Assembly: GCA_922989275.2 (NCBI GenBank)
Contig: OV277869.1
Coordinates: 42,640,189 to 42,704,188, forward strand
DNA length: 64,000 nt
Origin: Gari tellinella
Taxonomy: Eukaryota > Mollusca > Bivalvia > Cardiida > Psammobiidae
Direction: 5' to 3'
Part shown: positions 11,901 to 22,136 of the stretch, piece by piece
How positions within the stretch are numbered: the stretch's first letter is position 1
Layout of the letters: each line of letters starts with the position of its first letter
Notes under the pieces: generated by a model
Database searches by the model: none
Seen by the model: only the letters and a program-made list of their open reading frames with translations
Told to the model about the DNA's origin: nothing
Made by a program: the position numbers and the translations under genes

Positions 11901-14900
11901 ACTTCGATATCTCGAAGTCGGTTATGGCGAAAACCCCCGTATTTCAAAGTTTTAACTTTGAAATATGGGTATGTTCTACTTAACCAAGCATGAAAAAATG
12001 CAGTTCATATGTCGAGCTATCGGATAGTTCGAGTTAAACGAGTTCTAGATATCGAAGTTCAACTGTATCGAGTTTTGACTGAATGTTTCTCATTTCTAAA
12101 CAGATTGACTGTGCTGCAGTAGGGAGTAACCCTGCACCTGAGATGAAGTTCATGTACAATGAAGAAATTCCCTCCGTTCTCGTGACAACACTTGAGGACA
12201 CAGCAGGCGATAGGAGGCAGTTCTCTGGAAATGTTCGTTTTCCCCAGTTCCATCTCAAAGCCATGGGTGCCAAAGACCAATATCTCACCTGTACTGCCAA
12301 TATTCCAGGAAATCGTTTCCAGCCGAAAATAGCAGGAGTCAAAGTACATGTTAAAGTTGGTGAGTGTATAGTTGCCATATTCTTACCTCTCCACCTCTAC
12401 CCTACGGTCCAGGGCTCCAGATAAGAGGTAGTTATTTCAACAACTCCAACATTTTCTAACTCTTTTAAGCACCAAATTCTATAGTGTTACTACTCATTAG
12501 AATCGTCTCGAAGAGACAATTCTAATGAGTAGTGACACCATAGGGTTTTATTCAGAAATAAAGATTTTAAGTTTTTAAAAACTACCCTTATCTGGTGCTC
12601 TACACTACCCCCATCAAACACAGTGATGCTGAGCTATCAGGCCTCTCATCTGGATCTAAACTGATTGCAAATGTCATAACTATATGTGAAAAACAGATGA
12701 GCGGTCATCCGGAGGTCAAATATGTTGAATTTAACATTGGCCCTAACTTTGGAACTGCATGACTTGTGATAAGAGACTTTACATGTGTACTCGAAACAAG
12801 TAGCTCTTGAGCTCAGTACAAGTTTTGTGATGTCAGACAAAGGTCAAGGTCATTTAGAGCCCCACAGTAGATAGACAGACAAATAAATGCAATAAGAATA
12901 GCTCACTGTTCCTTCTTAATCTATTAGGATAACAAAACAGACATGCATTGGCACCCGCTTGCGGTGCTTTCGTTAAATTACTTAATTGCCAGAAATAGGC
13001 TTCAAGATAGGTTGCACATGCAAGATCCATGTGTGTAGTTAAGGCAACAATTATTATTACTATTATTATCATTATATTAGATTTATCAGTTAAAAAGTAA
13101 AGATGGTCCTGTCATTCACATGGTTTTGTTTTTTATGTTGTGGACTTTCTTCTGGGGCTGTGACAGCTCTTGTTTCTTGTTTGAACACCTATTAGTAGGA
13201 ATGTCGACATTTCCAGGTTTTCTTTTACAGTGCTCCAGATAAGGGGAGTATTTCAAAAACTAAAATCTTTATTTCTGCATTAAACCCTAAGGTGTCACCA
13301 CCCATTAAAACCGTCTCTTTGAGACAATTTTAATGAGTAGTAACACCATAGGATTTGACGGTGAAATTATTGAAAAAAATGTTGGATTTGTTCAGTTTAC
13401 CACCTTTTATCTGGAGCCCTGACTTCCAGGTTTCCTGTTATAGCAATATCAAAATGTTTTCCTGCCCAGTCAGCTTAAGTGCAATATCCTCAGATGAGTG
13501 AAGTAAAGTGTCATTGCCCTCTCGTTTATTTTTACAGATAAGCCAACTATGGAATGTAAAAATGCCAGCAAATTTGTGGAGGATGCCTATGGTAAACTGG
13601 AGTGCAATGTGACAGCAGCTGGTAGCAAGTGTGATATGATCAAGTGGATCATCGGCGACACAGACACAGTCATTGGCAGCAACGATGCTTATGGTGATCA
13701 GCGTCAAACATACGACTTGATTAACACTCATTGCCAAGTAAGTCTTTTAAAGATCACCTCCACGCAGTGAGGCAGGGCTTATGCTATACCCCAAGTGTCG
13801 GTGTAAGGGTTAGGTCTAACTACTGCAAGGAGGTCACGTAACATCATATACTGATGCGCCTCAATGAGTAGACCACAGTTTGGTGTCCTTGACCTTGAAC
13901 CCTGACCTTTAGGGTCAACGTTAAGATTTTGCGTTTAAGTCTGTTCAGAGCAAACGACTGCACCTACGGCCAACGTTAAGATTCTGCAATAAAGTCTGTT
14001 CTTTGCAGGAGGTGAGCTTCGAAATCTTTTGATTATGGGTTCTGGTTATCTGTATTTGCATCTGTCATTTCACCCAAACTTCATCAGAAGCATCAGTAGG
14101 GCAGTAAAAATGAAAAAGTAGTCAAATTTGTTTTATTTCACAGAAATGGTAGTCTTTGAAAAATCAAAGGGCAAGGTCATTTTTGGTAATGTTGAATTCA
14201 AAGTTTACAATGACCGTTCCTTGGGTGATTCCTTGCAAAACTTGTTCAAAGTAAATTGAACCATTCAGAACCTTATTTGTCAATAACCAGAAGGTCCAGA
14301 GCTTAGGCAGTTGGTGTATAGCATAGTCTGGTGACCCTCTAACAAGTCTAATTGTATGCTTAAGGTCAACATTAACCCCGCCCAAGCGCTCACTATAGAC
14401 TTATGTAGGAAAAACTTAATAAATCTATCTTCTCCTCAATAACCAGAAAGCCTAGAGCTTAGATATTTAGTGTTAAGCATCACCAGTAGACCACTAACAA
14501 GTATTGTAGCCTTGAGATAAAAACTGGCCCGTCCTAGAGTTAAGTGGTCACCTGTTTTCAAAACTAGAACATGCTATGGGGTAATGGTTTAAAGCATGTG
14601 GAATGCGCCTTCAGGGGCATTCTGCTTTACTTTTAACCTGCTTTAGTAGTCACCATCATCTAAAAATGACCATATGTGTCGATTGGCTGTAAAACAACAT
14701 TCATCCATTCATTAAATACATGTAATCACGTGTCTGCACTAAAACTAGAAACAGGCTATCAGGTAAAGGGTTTAATTTTCAATCTTAGCTTCACAGATTT
14801 TGGATCTGAATGTCAAACAGTTTGAATTCTGATTCGGCCCCACATTTTGGGGTTTGAACTGGACCCAAATATTTTACAATTTTAAGAAATTGCATACAGA

Positions 14901-17900
14901 GTTAATCAATTTCCCCATAACCTGTTTCTTAAATTAAAGCCAAGTCAGCCCTTAAAGTAGGGTGAAAGTAAAACAAAATGAAGGTACTTTCAGCCTGCTT
15001 TAACCTACCCTTTTGTAGAATACAGAAAAATTGTCTTAGGCTGCATATCCATGACTATAAATTTGAAATAGCTTCATAAGTTGGGGAATTAATTTTAAAG
15101 GCATAAAATGGAACATTTATAGGGTAATGTGTTAACACTTTACTCCATAGTCTGTTTCTAGTATTGAAGATAGGTGACCACTTAAAGCAGGTTGAAAGTA
15201 AAGCAGAATGTGCCATAAGGCACATTCTGCTTTACTTTCAGCCTGCTTTAAGCTTTACCTTCTACTAGAATAAAAAAAAACATATTTCTTCTGATAAATA
15301 TTCATGACTTTGTAAATTGGAACTATTTTCTTGAATGGAGGAATAAATTAAATGTGCTAAAAGGTGCTTCAATGGAGGAAAGGGTTAAGAAACAATATAT
15401 TTTCTATTCACAGGCTGATTCGAAGAATCCCGATGTACTACAAGTGTACCTGGAGGTGAACCAAATGAAAGCCAGTCATTTCACAACTGTATTTTACTTG
15501 TCCTATGGAATTGGCAATGATGCCCATAGGGAACCTGTCCAGTTCATACTCAAAGGTAAAGACAAGTTTTTCGTTTTTGAACAGTTTTATTATAACAGTA
15601 AACGTCTCTATTACGGCCACTAAAATAAGGCTAATTGTTTGTATAAAAGACAGCTTAAAGCAAGGTGACAGTAAAACAGAAAGCTCCTACAGGAGCTTTC
15701 TGTTTTACTGTCACCTTGCTTTAGGTAGTCACCTGTTTTTAACCCCTAATAATTAACACAATTTAGTGGTCGTAATAGTGGGATTTTACTGTATGTCCCC
15801 TGGGAGGCATATACAGTAAACTCCACTTGTAATGATATTGCATGTATCGATATAAAGCACTTAACAATATAGAACGGACAAGCCATTATTTGTTATAAGA
15901 TTGTTTAAGAATTCGGGGCCCATACTTGAAAATGGTTTACCAAAACTTAGCTGAAGAAGTAGAGATTAGAAATCTGGTGTTTGTATGATTTGTTCTGTTC
16001 ATTTGCCATGATGAAGACTTAGTATAAGTGTGAGCAAATCAACTATTTTCAACATTTGACCGGGGCTCGAGATAAAATGGGAGTACACTGAACAAACCCA
16101 ACATTTTCTCCCTTGTGTCCTCACCAAATCATTTGGTGTTACTACTCATTAGAATTGTCTCTTTGAGACAATTCTAATGAGTAGTGACATCATAGGGTTT
16201 TAATGCAGAAGTAAAGATTTTAGTTTTTGAAATACTCCTTATCTGGAGCTCTGATTTTATTCTTGTATACCTCCACAAAACCCTGTGTTTGGACTGCTAG
16301 CTGGAACTGTCGCTTTGCAGTTATTCTAAAGAGTAGTCAGATCACCATGAGACATTTCTAATGATTAGTAACAACATAGGTTTTATTAACCCTTTCCCCC
16401 ATAGAAGCGGCTTTAAGCGCATTAACTTTATTCCTTCACTGAAGAAAATACTTCCAATTTATACAGTCATAAATATGTATCATACAAAATTGTTCTATAT
16501 TATAGCAGATGATAGCTTAAAGCAGGTTGAAAGTAAAGCAGAATGCGCTTTAAGCGCATTCTGCTTTACTTTCAACCTGATTTAAGTGGACACCTATATT
16601 CAATACTAGAAACATGCTATGCGAGAAAGGGTTAAGAAAACAAGACATTAGTATTTTAAATCTGGAACCCTATTTACTGGAAAATTTGAGGTTCTGTAGA
16701 GCAATAATGGATGTACTGCTAGCTTTTGAAATGCTCTTTTTATCTAAAATTGTGTTATAACTGTATTCTGGTGTGTGTTTTGATTGTGTTTAATTGCCAA
16801 CCAGATCATGATTCCCAACCTGATCATGATGATGATAATGATGAAGACAAGAATGAGAACGATGGTAACCGATCTAGCTTGTCTACTGACTGGCCATTTG
16901 TTCATACTGCATTTTGTGCACTTGATTTATTCATTGTTCTCCATTTCTAGCCTTCATCTTCAAAATATGAGCAGCATAATCAGCCTTTTTTTTCCGTTGA
17001 AGTTAGTCGTACAGACATACCGTACATGCAGTATTTCATTACTGAAACGAAGACTTAAAAATAGTGATTTTACTTTTGTTTTTCCAAGTCTTACACTCTT
17101 AACCCCATTTCTCCTTTGCCTGTTTCTAGTATTAACCCTTTCCCTTATAGAAGCACCTTTTAGCACATCATATTTATTCCTACACTAAAGAAAATAGTTC
17201 CAATTTATACAATTATGAATATGTATGTTAAGAAATATTTTCTATATTCTAGTAGATGGTAGCTTAAAGCAGGCTGAAAGTAAAGCAGAATGCACCTTAA
17301 GGTGCATTCTGCTTTACTTTCAACCTGCTTTAAGTGGTCACCCATATTAAATAATAGAAATGTGCTATGGGGTAATGGTTAAAGGTAGATTACTGCGTAA
17401 ACTTAAGGCACATTGTGAATGCTGAATATTTCCGTCAGTGCAACATCTGCTTACACTGAGTTAAAGGGTTCTCTAATCTGGCATTGACTGTATTGACTAG
17501 GAACTTCGGGTATCTAAGACGTGGGAAATTTCCTTATCCTCTCTCGGGAGCCTCACTTCATTGAGAGGTCGGAATAAAGCCTGTGTCGTGCAGCCCGGGT
17601 TGCTGGCAGTATAGTCCCTCGCTAGATAGGCCTAGGCTAGATATACCTAGACTAGATAGGTCTAGGCTAGATATACCTAGAAGAGCTAGATAGGTCTAGG
17701 CTATTGGCTCTGCTTACATAGGTAGACTTGTAAAATTACATCGCTTCACGCTCACACTACCCTTTTGTATATATTGATTGATATTTGTCTGTTTTAATCA
17801 CAAGTTCGTTCATTTAGTTCTAGTTTGTTCACATGTATATATTACTACAATAGTTTATGTTAGTAATCAACCGGACAGGTAGTCCCCAAGGAAAATTTAG

Positions 17901-20239
17901 ATATATCTCGGCTATTAGCCGGGCACACGTCACAACTTTGGTTTGCTATCAGCTGGAATAGAGAACACATATCTTATGATACATACACATTCATGACTGT
18001 ATATTCTCTTCAGTGGAGGAATAAATTAATTAGTCCCATTTGTTCGTTCATAACTAAAGAATCAATGTTTTGTCATAGAAAACTCATAGTTCTGTAGAAT
18101 GTGCATCCCAGGAACTAAATTTTTCAATCACTGTGCTTAAACTTCATTCTCATTTTCTGTACCTAGACTTAAGAAATACTGTCTTCTGCAGCAATTGTCA
18201 TATGCTACTGTTCTAGAATTGAGAGTTTTCTGAAATATATTTTTGCCAAAGGGTCAGATTGTCAAATAGTTTGGATCCTGATAATAAATTAAGTTAACCC
18301 TTAGCCCGTCAAATAAATTGTCGTCTGCTATATTTTTCGTCTGCTTCAAGTTTCAAAGTGCTTCAAAGTTGCTCAAAATTGCTGAAAATGTTGTCCGAGT
18401 GTCAAACAGCTTGGATCCGGATGAGACGCCGAGTTACTCGGCGTCTCATCCGGATTCAAGCTGTTTGCATATGGAGCTATAGTCGTGAGTGGCAGGCTAA
18501 GGGTTAATCTGTGTCTTACTAGTAGATCCAACTTGTTTGCAAAGGTCAGGGCTCCAGATAAGGGGAGTACATGTATTTCAAAAACTAAAATCTTTAATTC
18601 TGCATTAAATCCTAATTCTTTTGAAGACTGCTAAAAGCCGTTCAGCCTGCTTTAACCCTTTACCCAATAACCTGTTTCTTGTTTTGAAGGCATGTAACCA
18701 ATAAAAGCAGGTTGAAAGTAAAGCAGAATGCGCCTCAAGGCGCATTCTGCTTTACTGTCAGCCTGCTTTAAGCTACCCTCGGCTAGGAATTATAAAATAT
18801 TTCTTATCGTACATATTCCTGACTGTACAAATTGGAACTATTTTCTTCAGCGGAGAAATAAATATAATGCGCTAAAAATCGCTCCTATTGGGGAAAGGTT
18901 TAAGTGGTCACCTGTCTCCAACATTAGAAACAGGCTACTGGGTTCTAGCACTGCATGGCAGCCAAGTACGTTTTATTTTCAAATGCTTTGCTATGATAAT
19001 TTATATGGGTATTATAATAAACCGTTTTTCTACATATTAGGAAAACAGTATACATGTATACACTAACCCTAAACCGTTTTTCTACAAATTAGGAAAACAG
19101 TACTATAACCCTGTCTAAAATAGCCATATAAATTGTCATATAAATTGTCGTATCAAAACATTTGATAATAAAACGAAGTTGGCCCCCAGTATTAAGGGTT
19201 AAAATTTTGGAAATTAGATACAGGATTCAGCAACCAGTAATTTAAATTTTCATTACCACACACAATTTTTGACAAAGAATAAGGGGACAGGCATCTATTA
19301 GCACATGGGCTTCTATTGCAGAAAACATGGTATAGGGAAAGATTTACATATACCCCGCTAAAAACGCAAGCTATTGAAATCTTGACAGTTCTTTCAGACT
19401 CATTTTTTTTGCTTTCAGTCTTCTACTTTACGCCTCTCCTCCTTTTGAAACTAAATTTAGGGTTGTTTTCATAAGTGTATTGCAATTTGACAAACAGTTG
19501 TCTCTGATGAAGGGGCTCCTTAAGGAACCAGCTGATCTGGGTCTTAACTGTTTGCAAAGGTCAAGTGTACTCTTCACAGGTACACCGATTGCAAAGCATG
19601 CATTTATGCATGCCTAGGTTCCAAAGGGTTAAGTAACCACCTGTCTTAAACACTGAAAAAATGTGTATTGACTTTAGATTCTGTTATTATTGAAACGTTG
19701 ATTGACATATAACAGAATATTACTTAAATAACAATTGGACAACTAGATTTTGTGTTGGGCGACCAGTTTAAAAAAAAACCGACAAAAACAAACACATATT
19801 ATTATTATTATTATTATACCCGATTTATATAGCGCTATATTGCGTAGAAAGTTATAAGACGTCCACCCACACTTAACCCCTGAAACTTTTAATGCACCAT
19901 TCTAATTCCCAATTAAGCTTAGTTCATTATTGACTATTTAAGGCTGATTTTCACAATACACATATATTGCAAAATGACAAACAGTACAGACGTTGCTCAG
20001 ATCAGGGTCTACACTGTTTGCATTGGATAAGTGTACCCCTCACAGGTACATTGTTTGTTAGTGACAAGCATACTTGCCTCTAAGGTTGAATGTGTTTAAT
20101 TTCTTAAACTGTTATCAGCTTTGATTGAAACTTTTAATTTTCTATTTCAGACTCGGGTTCGGGCGTCATCACCCCATTGTCGCTGCTTGTCTACCTGGCT
20201 CTTGCTCTGGTTTCGAGACAGGTCATGCAGAGATTTTAA
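7068..20239 (+). CDS. Ig-domain cell-surface protein, probably GPI-anchored (3' part of a spliced gene)
   Basis: Six exons (7068/7070-7169, 9780-9901, 12104-12359, 13538-13737, 15414-15555, 20151-20239) have GT-AG borders and join without a frame break into about 302 residues. A seventh, 16805-16864, can be included and would make about 322. The product opens in the end of one Ig domain (DDGEYIC motif). A second Ig-like domain follows (KYMIDC to DQYLTC), then a degenerate third region with NAS and NVT glycosylation sequons. It ends in a small-residue DSGSG stretch and a hydrophobic run with a short tail, as in GPI-attachment signals; a single-pass membrane anchor is the alternative. The role is probably adhesion or recognition at the cell surface, but no orthologue is recognised. 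Signal peptide and first exons are not visible and lie upstream or in unrecognised exons. Confidence 0.85.
7291..7757 (+). repeat. family K element, copy 1 (two internal units)
   Basis: Starts TTTTTATGCCCCCGGCATCG followed by GATGCGGGAGCATA, a palindromic head. It then has a CCGT-rich stretch, two internal units of about 174 bp opening GATTTTACCGTTTCGTCTAG, and the end CACCGGGGGCATAAGCG with GCAGTCTTGTTT. Confidence 0.8.
7783..8133 (-). repeat. family B fragment, rearranged
   Basis: Begins TTAACTCATTCACCCCTGAA, a family B end, with AGATCAGAGGGCTCC of its stem. The other half is replaced by pieces with GAGCTCCAGATAGGGGGAGT (family C end) and a second hairpin arm. The open frame through it is not a gene. 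Confidence 0.6.
8212..8834 (+). repeat. family K element, copy 2 (three internal units)
   Basis: Same head and tail as copy 1 and the same orientation, with internal units starting at about 8314, 8485 and 8635. The head is followed by (CCGT)n. It abuts the next element directly. Confidence 0.8.
8838..9621 (+). repeat. family L element (AGCTCACC head)
   Basis: The palindromic head AGCTCACCTGGCACGAAGTG is completed by CCAAGGTGAGCT, then comes (CTGT)n at 8894-8934. Diverged internal units of 100-150 bp follow, each with AACACTCTAGAGGCTACAA. The tail is GAGCGATTTAGGGCCATGG. Confidence 0.75.
9643..9696. repeat. solo hairpin of the F/H module
   Basis: CAAACAGTTTGGATCCTGAC and its complement meet at GACGCGGCGTC with no surrounding terminal repeats, 83 bp before an Ig exon. 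Confidence 0.75.
9780..9901 (+). CDS. Ig gene, exon: start of Ig domain 2
   Basis: The exon follows TTGTATCACAG and is followed by GTATGT. The leftover A of the previous exon plus AC makes Asn, so the phase matches. Its 40 further codons contain two beta-strand-like stretches (VEKVTLEVHD, HQVLIKK) and end in ELAPGKYM, the run-up to the first cysteine of Ig domain 2. Confidence 0.87.
10012..10205 (+). repeat. family C MITE
   Basis: Ends CAGAGCAACAGATAAGGGTA and TACCTCTTATCTGGAGCCCC. The central stem GAATCGTCTCAAAGAGACGA is intact. Confidence 0.75.
10752..10858. repeat. long hairpin, unclassified
   Basis: Arms of about 45 bp (GTTGATATAGGATAGGAATT and complement) pair almost perfectly around a 16-base loop. 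No known element ends flank it. Confidence 0.8.
10957..11206. repeat. family A copy with two right-type flanks
   Basis: Both sides of the hairpin read as the right flank of family A (TATTCTAGCAGATG on the left, GTGCTAGAATACAG on the right), so the copy is a snap-back. The right terminus is GGGTTAA. Confidence 0.6.
11300..11513 (-). repeat. family C MITE, reverse, left end worn
   Basis: GAACAAATCCAACATTTTCTC through the stem to TGCCTTATCTAGAGTTCT. Confidence 0.65.
11549..11756. repeat. family D MITE
   Basis: GGGGCCCGTCTTACCAAAAG and TTTTGTAAGACAGGCCCC ends. The central stem is partly deleted. Confidence 0.7.
11892..12067. repeat. family E MITE
   Basis: TACAGTCGAACTTCGATATC and complement. 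It ends 36 bp before the third visible Ig exon. Family E-like sequence is repeated just upstream (11820-11890). Confidence 0.8.
12104..12359 (+). CDS. Ig gene, exon: body of Ig domain 2
   Basis: Acceptor CTAAACAG, donor GTGAGT, phase 0 in and phase 1 out (256 nt). It carries both cysteines of a C2/I-type fold: IDCAAVGSNPAPEMKF near the start and DQYLTCTANIPG near the end. It ends in a G strand (VKVHVKV). This is the longest and clearest coding exon of the gene. A family C element starts 51 bp into the next intron. Confidence 0.9.
12410..12601 (-). repeat. family C MITE
   Basis: CAGGGCTCCAGATAAGAGGT to CTTATCTGGTGCTCT with stem TTAGAATCGTCTCGAAGAGA. Confidence 0.8.
13228..13421 (+). repeat. 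family C MITE
   Basis: CAGTGCTCCAGATAAGGGGA to TTTTATCTGGAGCCCTG with a slightly mismatched stem. Confidence 0.8.
13538..13737 (+). CDS. Ig gene, exon: domain 3, first part
   Basis: Acceptor TTTTTACAG, donor GTAAGT, phase 1 in and phase 0 out. It encodes PTMEC and LECNVTAAG, with sequons at NAS and NVT, then CDMIKWIIG, which gives the core tryptophan of an Ig-like fold. There are four cysteines, more than a plain Ig half-domain needs, so an extra disulfide is likely. Confidence 0.9.
13771..14530. other. intron sequence without a recognised element
   Basis: I see no exon and no clear terminal repeats here. Phrases such as GGTCAACGTTAAGATT repeat loosely (about 13912 and 13970). Confidence 0.4.
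14540..14660. repeat. family A fragments
   Basis: AAGTGGTCACCTGTTTTCAA and GGGGTAATGGTTTAAAGC are followed by a hairpin arm pair TGGAATGCGCCTTCAGGGGC. Confidence 0.55.
14903..15135 (+). repeat. family A MITE sharing its right TTAA with the next copy
   Basis: Left end TTAATCAATTTCCCCATAAC, right end GGGTAATGTGTTAA. The hairpin is shortened (about 14950-15005). Confidence 0.7.
15132..15388 (+). repeat. family A MITE, intact
   Basis: Starts TTAACACTTTACTCCATAG and ends AGGAAAGGGTTAA, with stem AAAGCAGGTTGAAAGTAAAG (15184-15254). It ends 25 bp before an Ig exon acceptor. Confidence 0.85.
15414..15555 (+). CDS. Ig gene, exon: domain 3, second part
   Basis: Acceptor TATTCACAG, donor GTAAAG, phase 0 in and phase 1 out. 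It encodes alternating strands (VLQVYLEV, TVFYLSYGIG, VQFILK) and no cysteine, so the second half of domain 3 lacks the usual DxGxYxC motif. A family A element ends 25 bp before the acceptor, and a family G element begins about 37 bp after the donor. Confidence 0.88.
15592..15793. repeat. family G MITE
   Basis: Ends AACAGTAAACGTCTCTATTA and complement-like TAATAGTGGGATTTTACTGT. The perfect central stem includes AACAGAAAGCTCCTACAGGA. Confidence 0.8.
16064..16252 (-). repeat. family C MITE
   Basis: GGGGCTCGAGATAAAATGGG to CTCCTTATCTGGAGCTCTG with stem TTAGAATTGTCTCTTTGAGA. Confidence 0.75.
16386..16635 (-). repeat. family A MITE
   Basis: TTAACCCTTTCCCCCATAG to GCGAGAAAGGGTTAA, with stem at about 16512-16584. 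Confidence 0.85.
16805..16864 (+). CDS. Ig gene, candidate cassette exon: acidic stalk
   Basis: A 60-nt open stretch lies between AG (TTGCCAACCAG) and GTAACC. It is phase 1 at both ends, matching the exons on either side, so it can be skipped or included without a frame change. It would add 20 residues, about half of them Asp or Glu, just before the DSGSG anchor region. The evidence is phase and position only; the donor is not strong. Confidence 0.55.
17132..17382 (-). repeat. family A MITE
   Basis: TTAACCCTTTCCCTTATAG to GGGGTAATGGTTAA. The perfect stem is centred on GCACCTTAAGGTGC (about 17302). A left-end fragment of another A copy (17099-17131) abuts it. Confidence 0.85.
17619..17705. 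repeat. short tandem palindromic repeat
   Basis: CTAGATAGGTCTAGG and CTAGATATACCTAG alternate about five times. Confidence 0.8.
18294..18507. repeat. family F MITE, copy 1
   Basis: 214 bp with TTAACCCTTAGCC and GGCTAAGGGTTAA ends and stem AGACGCCGAGTTACTCGGCG extended by GGATCCGGATG. It is nearly identical to the reverse complement of 26281-26494. Confidence 0.9.
18547..18614 (+). repeat. family C fragment, left part only
   Basis: CAGGGCTCCAGATAAGGGGA and the following CATTAAATCCTA; it breaks off before the stem. Confidence 0.7.
18652..18903 (+). repeat. family A MITE
   Basis: TTAACCCTTTACCCAATAAC to TTGGGGAAAGGTTTAA. The stem is perfect over most of 18712-18773. Open frames across it are hairpin translations, not genes. 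Confidence 0.85.
19470..19632 (-). repeat. family B fragment
   Basis: TTTGACAAACAGTTGTCTCT through GGGGCTCCTTAAGGAACC to GGTTCCAAAGGGTTAA. Confidence 0.6.
19796..19850 (-). repeat. LINE/SINE 3' tail
   Basis: On the - strand it reads AGCGCTATATAAATCGGGTA followed by (ATA)n. The same tail ends the repeat at 49236-49315. Confidence 0.6.
19868..20080 (-). repeat. family B copy, worn
   Basis: TTAACCCCTGAAACTTTTAA on the left and TGACAAACAGTACAGACG, then CTACACTGTTTGCATTGGAT. The stem tip is deleted. It ends about 70 bp before the last Ig exon. Confidence 0.65.
20151..20239 (+). CDS. Ig gene, last coding exon: GPI or membrane anchor
   Basis: Acceptor TTTCTATTTCAG. Joined to the G of the previous exon it reads DSGSGVITP, then a hydrophobic LSLLVYLALALV, then SRQVMQRF and TAA at 20237-20239. 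Small residues, a short spacer and a terminal hydrophobic run fit a GPI signal. The basic tail is slightly long for one, so a membrane helix is possible. Confidence 0.87.
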
Positions 20240-20416
20240 TGGAAATATCATCTAGACATTTATAACGAAAGAATGCAGCATCAAAATAGCAGGAGACCGT
20301 TACAGAAGCTTTATCCATCATCTGTACATGAATATCATCTAGGTAGACTATTACTCTTGCAGCATTGATTGGATTGGATAGTACCTGTGCCAAGATGAAT
20401 TAATTTTTATTATCAT

Positions 20417-20815
20417 ACAGTAAAACCTGTCTTAAGCAGCCACTCAGCAGAAGGTTAATTGGCAATTATGCGTACAGCATACGGCAGTCGCTAAAAAGAA
20501 GATTGATTGACAGTCTCCTATGAATCATCCACTGAATAGAAGATTGATTGATTACATGAAGCAGCCAATGAATTGGTAATTGTCAAGTTGCAGCTTAATA
20601 CAGGACAAAAGTATTGCAGAAAGCTCCAAAAGGAGCTTTCTGTATTGCTTTTGTCATGGTTCAAGCAGTGCCTTGTTTTACAAATGACTTTTCATGTATT
20701 AAGCAGTGCCCTGTCTTTAAGAAATGACTTGTCCTTCATTAAACATGCAGTGGTTGTATTAAGAAAGTGCCCTGTATTAATACATGACTTGTCCTGTATT
20801 AGGCTGTGCCCTGTA
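20417..20815 (+). repeat. hairpin element with degenerate 40-45 bp tandem repeats
   Basis: Begins TACAGTAAAACCTGTCTTAA, a G-like end. It has a stem AGCAGAAAGCTCC-like pair at 20588-20662, then repeats of CAGTGCCCTGT...AAATGACTTGTCC. It lies in the presumed 3' UTR of the Ig gene. Confidence 0.6.
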
Positions 20816-21067
20816 TTAACCCTTTACCTGATAGACTATTTATAGTACTTAAGATAGGTGACTACTTAAAGCAGGTTGAAAGTAAAGCAGAATGCGCCTT
20901 AGGGCGCATTCTGCTTTACTTTCAACCTGTTTTAAGCTATCATGTGCTATAATATAGGAAATATTCCCTATAATACATATTCATTACTGATTAAATTGGA
21001 ACTATTTTCTTCAGCGGATGAATAAATCATATCCGCTAAAAGGCGCTTCTATTGGGGAAAGGGTTAA
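20816..21067 (+). repeat. family A MITE
   Basis: TTAACCCTTTACCTGATAG to GGGGAAAGGGTTAA; perfect stem around GCGCCTTAGGGCGC. Confidence 0.85.
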
Positions 21068-22130
21068 GATATACTCATGTTCTGCAGCGAGTGGCTGTTA
21101 AACTCAGGTTTTATTGTATTTAATTGTCATAGACGTGATTCTAAATGTTGTATGAGGCTCTGGTAGAGCTGTGTGTCATCAGGTTGAAAGACACAGAGAA
21201 CTGGTTACACAAAGATCTGAGACAAAAACAACGGAAGATATAAACTGACATTTTGAAACTGTGAAAGCTGCTGCGAAAGAATGAATCAACTGAACTAAGA
21301 TGCTGGATTGTATTTGGATAAAGTATTGGGTTTATAAAGTAAAGAAATAGAAGAGTAACCAGGAAAATTCAAAAGTGTGAAAATTGATTGTTCGTCTATT
21401 TTGTTGATTATGTATTAGAAATTTTTAATCTTATTACATACATGTAAATGCATATTGTGTACTTCAGTCATTCCCATATATATTACAAAGATATTTGACT
21501 ATAATCAGTGCAAAAGAAAGCTGGAAAAGTTGTCGTCTTCACGTAACCAAAAATAATTCACTGAAAACAAACAATCTAATTGAAGCCTATTATAGGACCG
21601 ATTGTGTGTAAGAAATGTGTCTTGTAAGTTTTTTTTCAAAAAGTTCCGTTTTTTAGGCAAATACTTTTTCCTCTACATAAGCCCAACGACACCTACAATA
21701 TCTTCTGTTTTAAGTTCAGGGCTCTCTAGCAAGGAACAATCTTCCTTAGTGAACACAAAATACCTAAACTTTTGCGTTATCATTCAGATGTCGTTTAATG
21801 GCTATTGGGGAAAAAGTTGATGAACCCACAACGCAAAGGTTTACATACAGCTTTCATAGAGTTGCTATTTATCATACTTGTGAATTGTTGATATCAAATA
21901 CCAGCTATTGCTTGCTGTTGCATAAATATTTTTTATTTCACATTGTGTAGTTAACATTTGACATAGGTAATTTTCAAATCAGAGTGAGAGTATGAAAGAG
22001 TGGTGTGTTTTAACCCATTTTATGCGGGATACTCTTAGGTGTACCTCTAGGCAAACAGTGTGTGATTCTTGCTGGTCAGGTGAACCCTCAAACCTGGGAT
22101 TAGTTGATTTGACCATCCTGTCTTTTGACT
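21068..22130. other. stretch without a recognised gene
   Basis: AT-rich sequence with no clear exon or repeat ends. It may include 3' UTR of the Ig gene, but I see no convincing poly(A) signal. Confidence 0.4.
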
Positions 22131-22136
22131 GAGAAA

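Noticed and set aside
12034..12378. Minus-strand frames of 114 and 96 codons
   Set aside because: They lie antisense to the Ig domain 2 exon and are shadows of it.
16784..17188. 134-codon frame over the candidate cassette exon
   Set aside because: Different reading frame from the Ig exons; low-complexity Met/Ile peptide from the GATGATGAT stretch.
18728..19066. Open frames starting like [15 protein letters not shown] (also at 22203)
   Set aside because: They translate the family A hairpin and its right flank; the same peptide appears wherever that repeat lies in frame.
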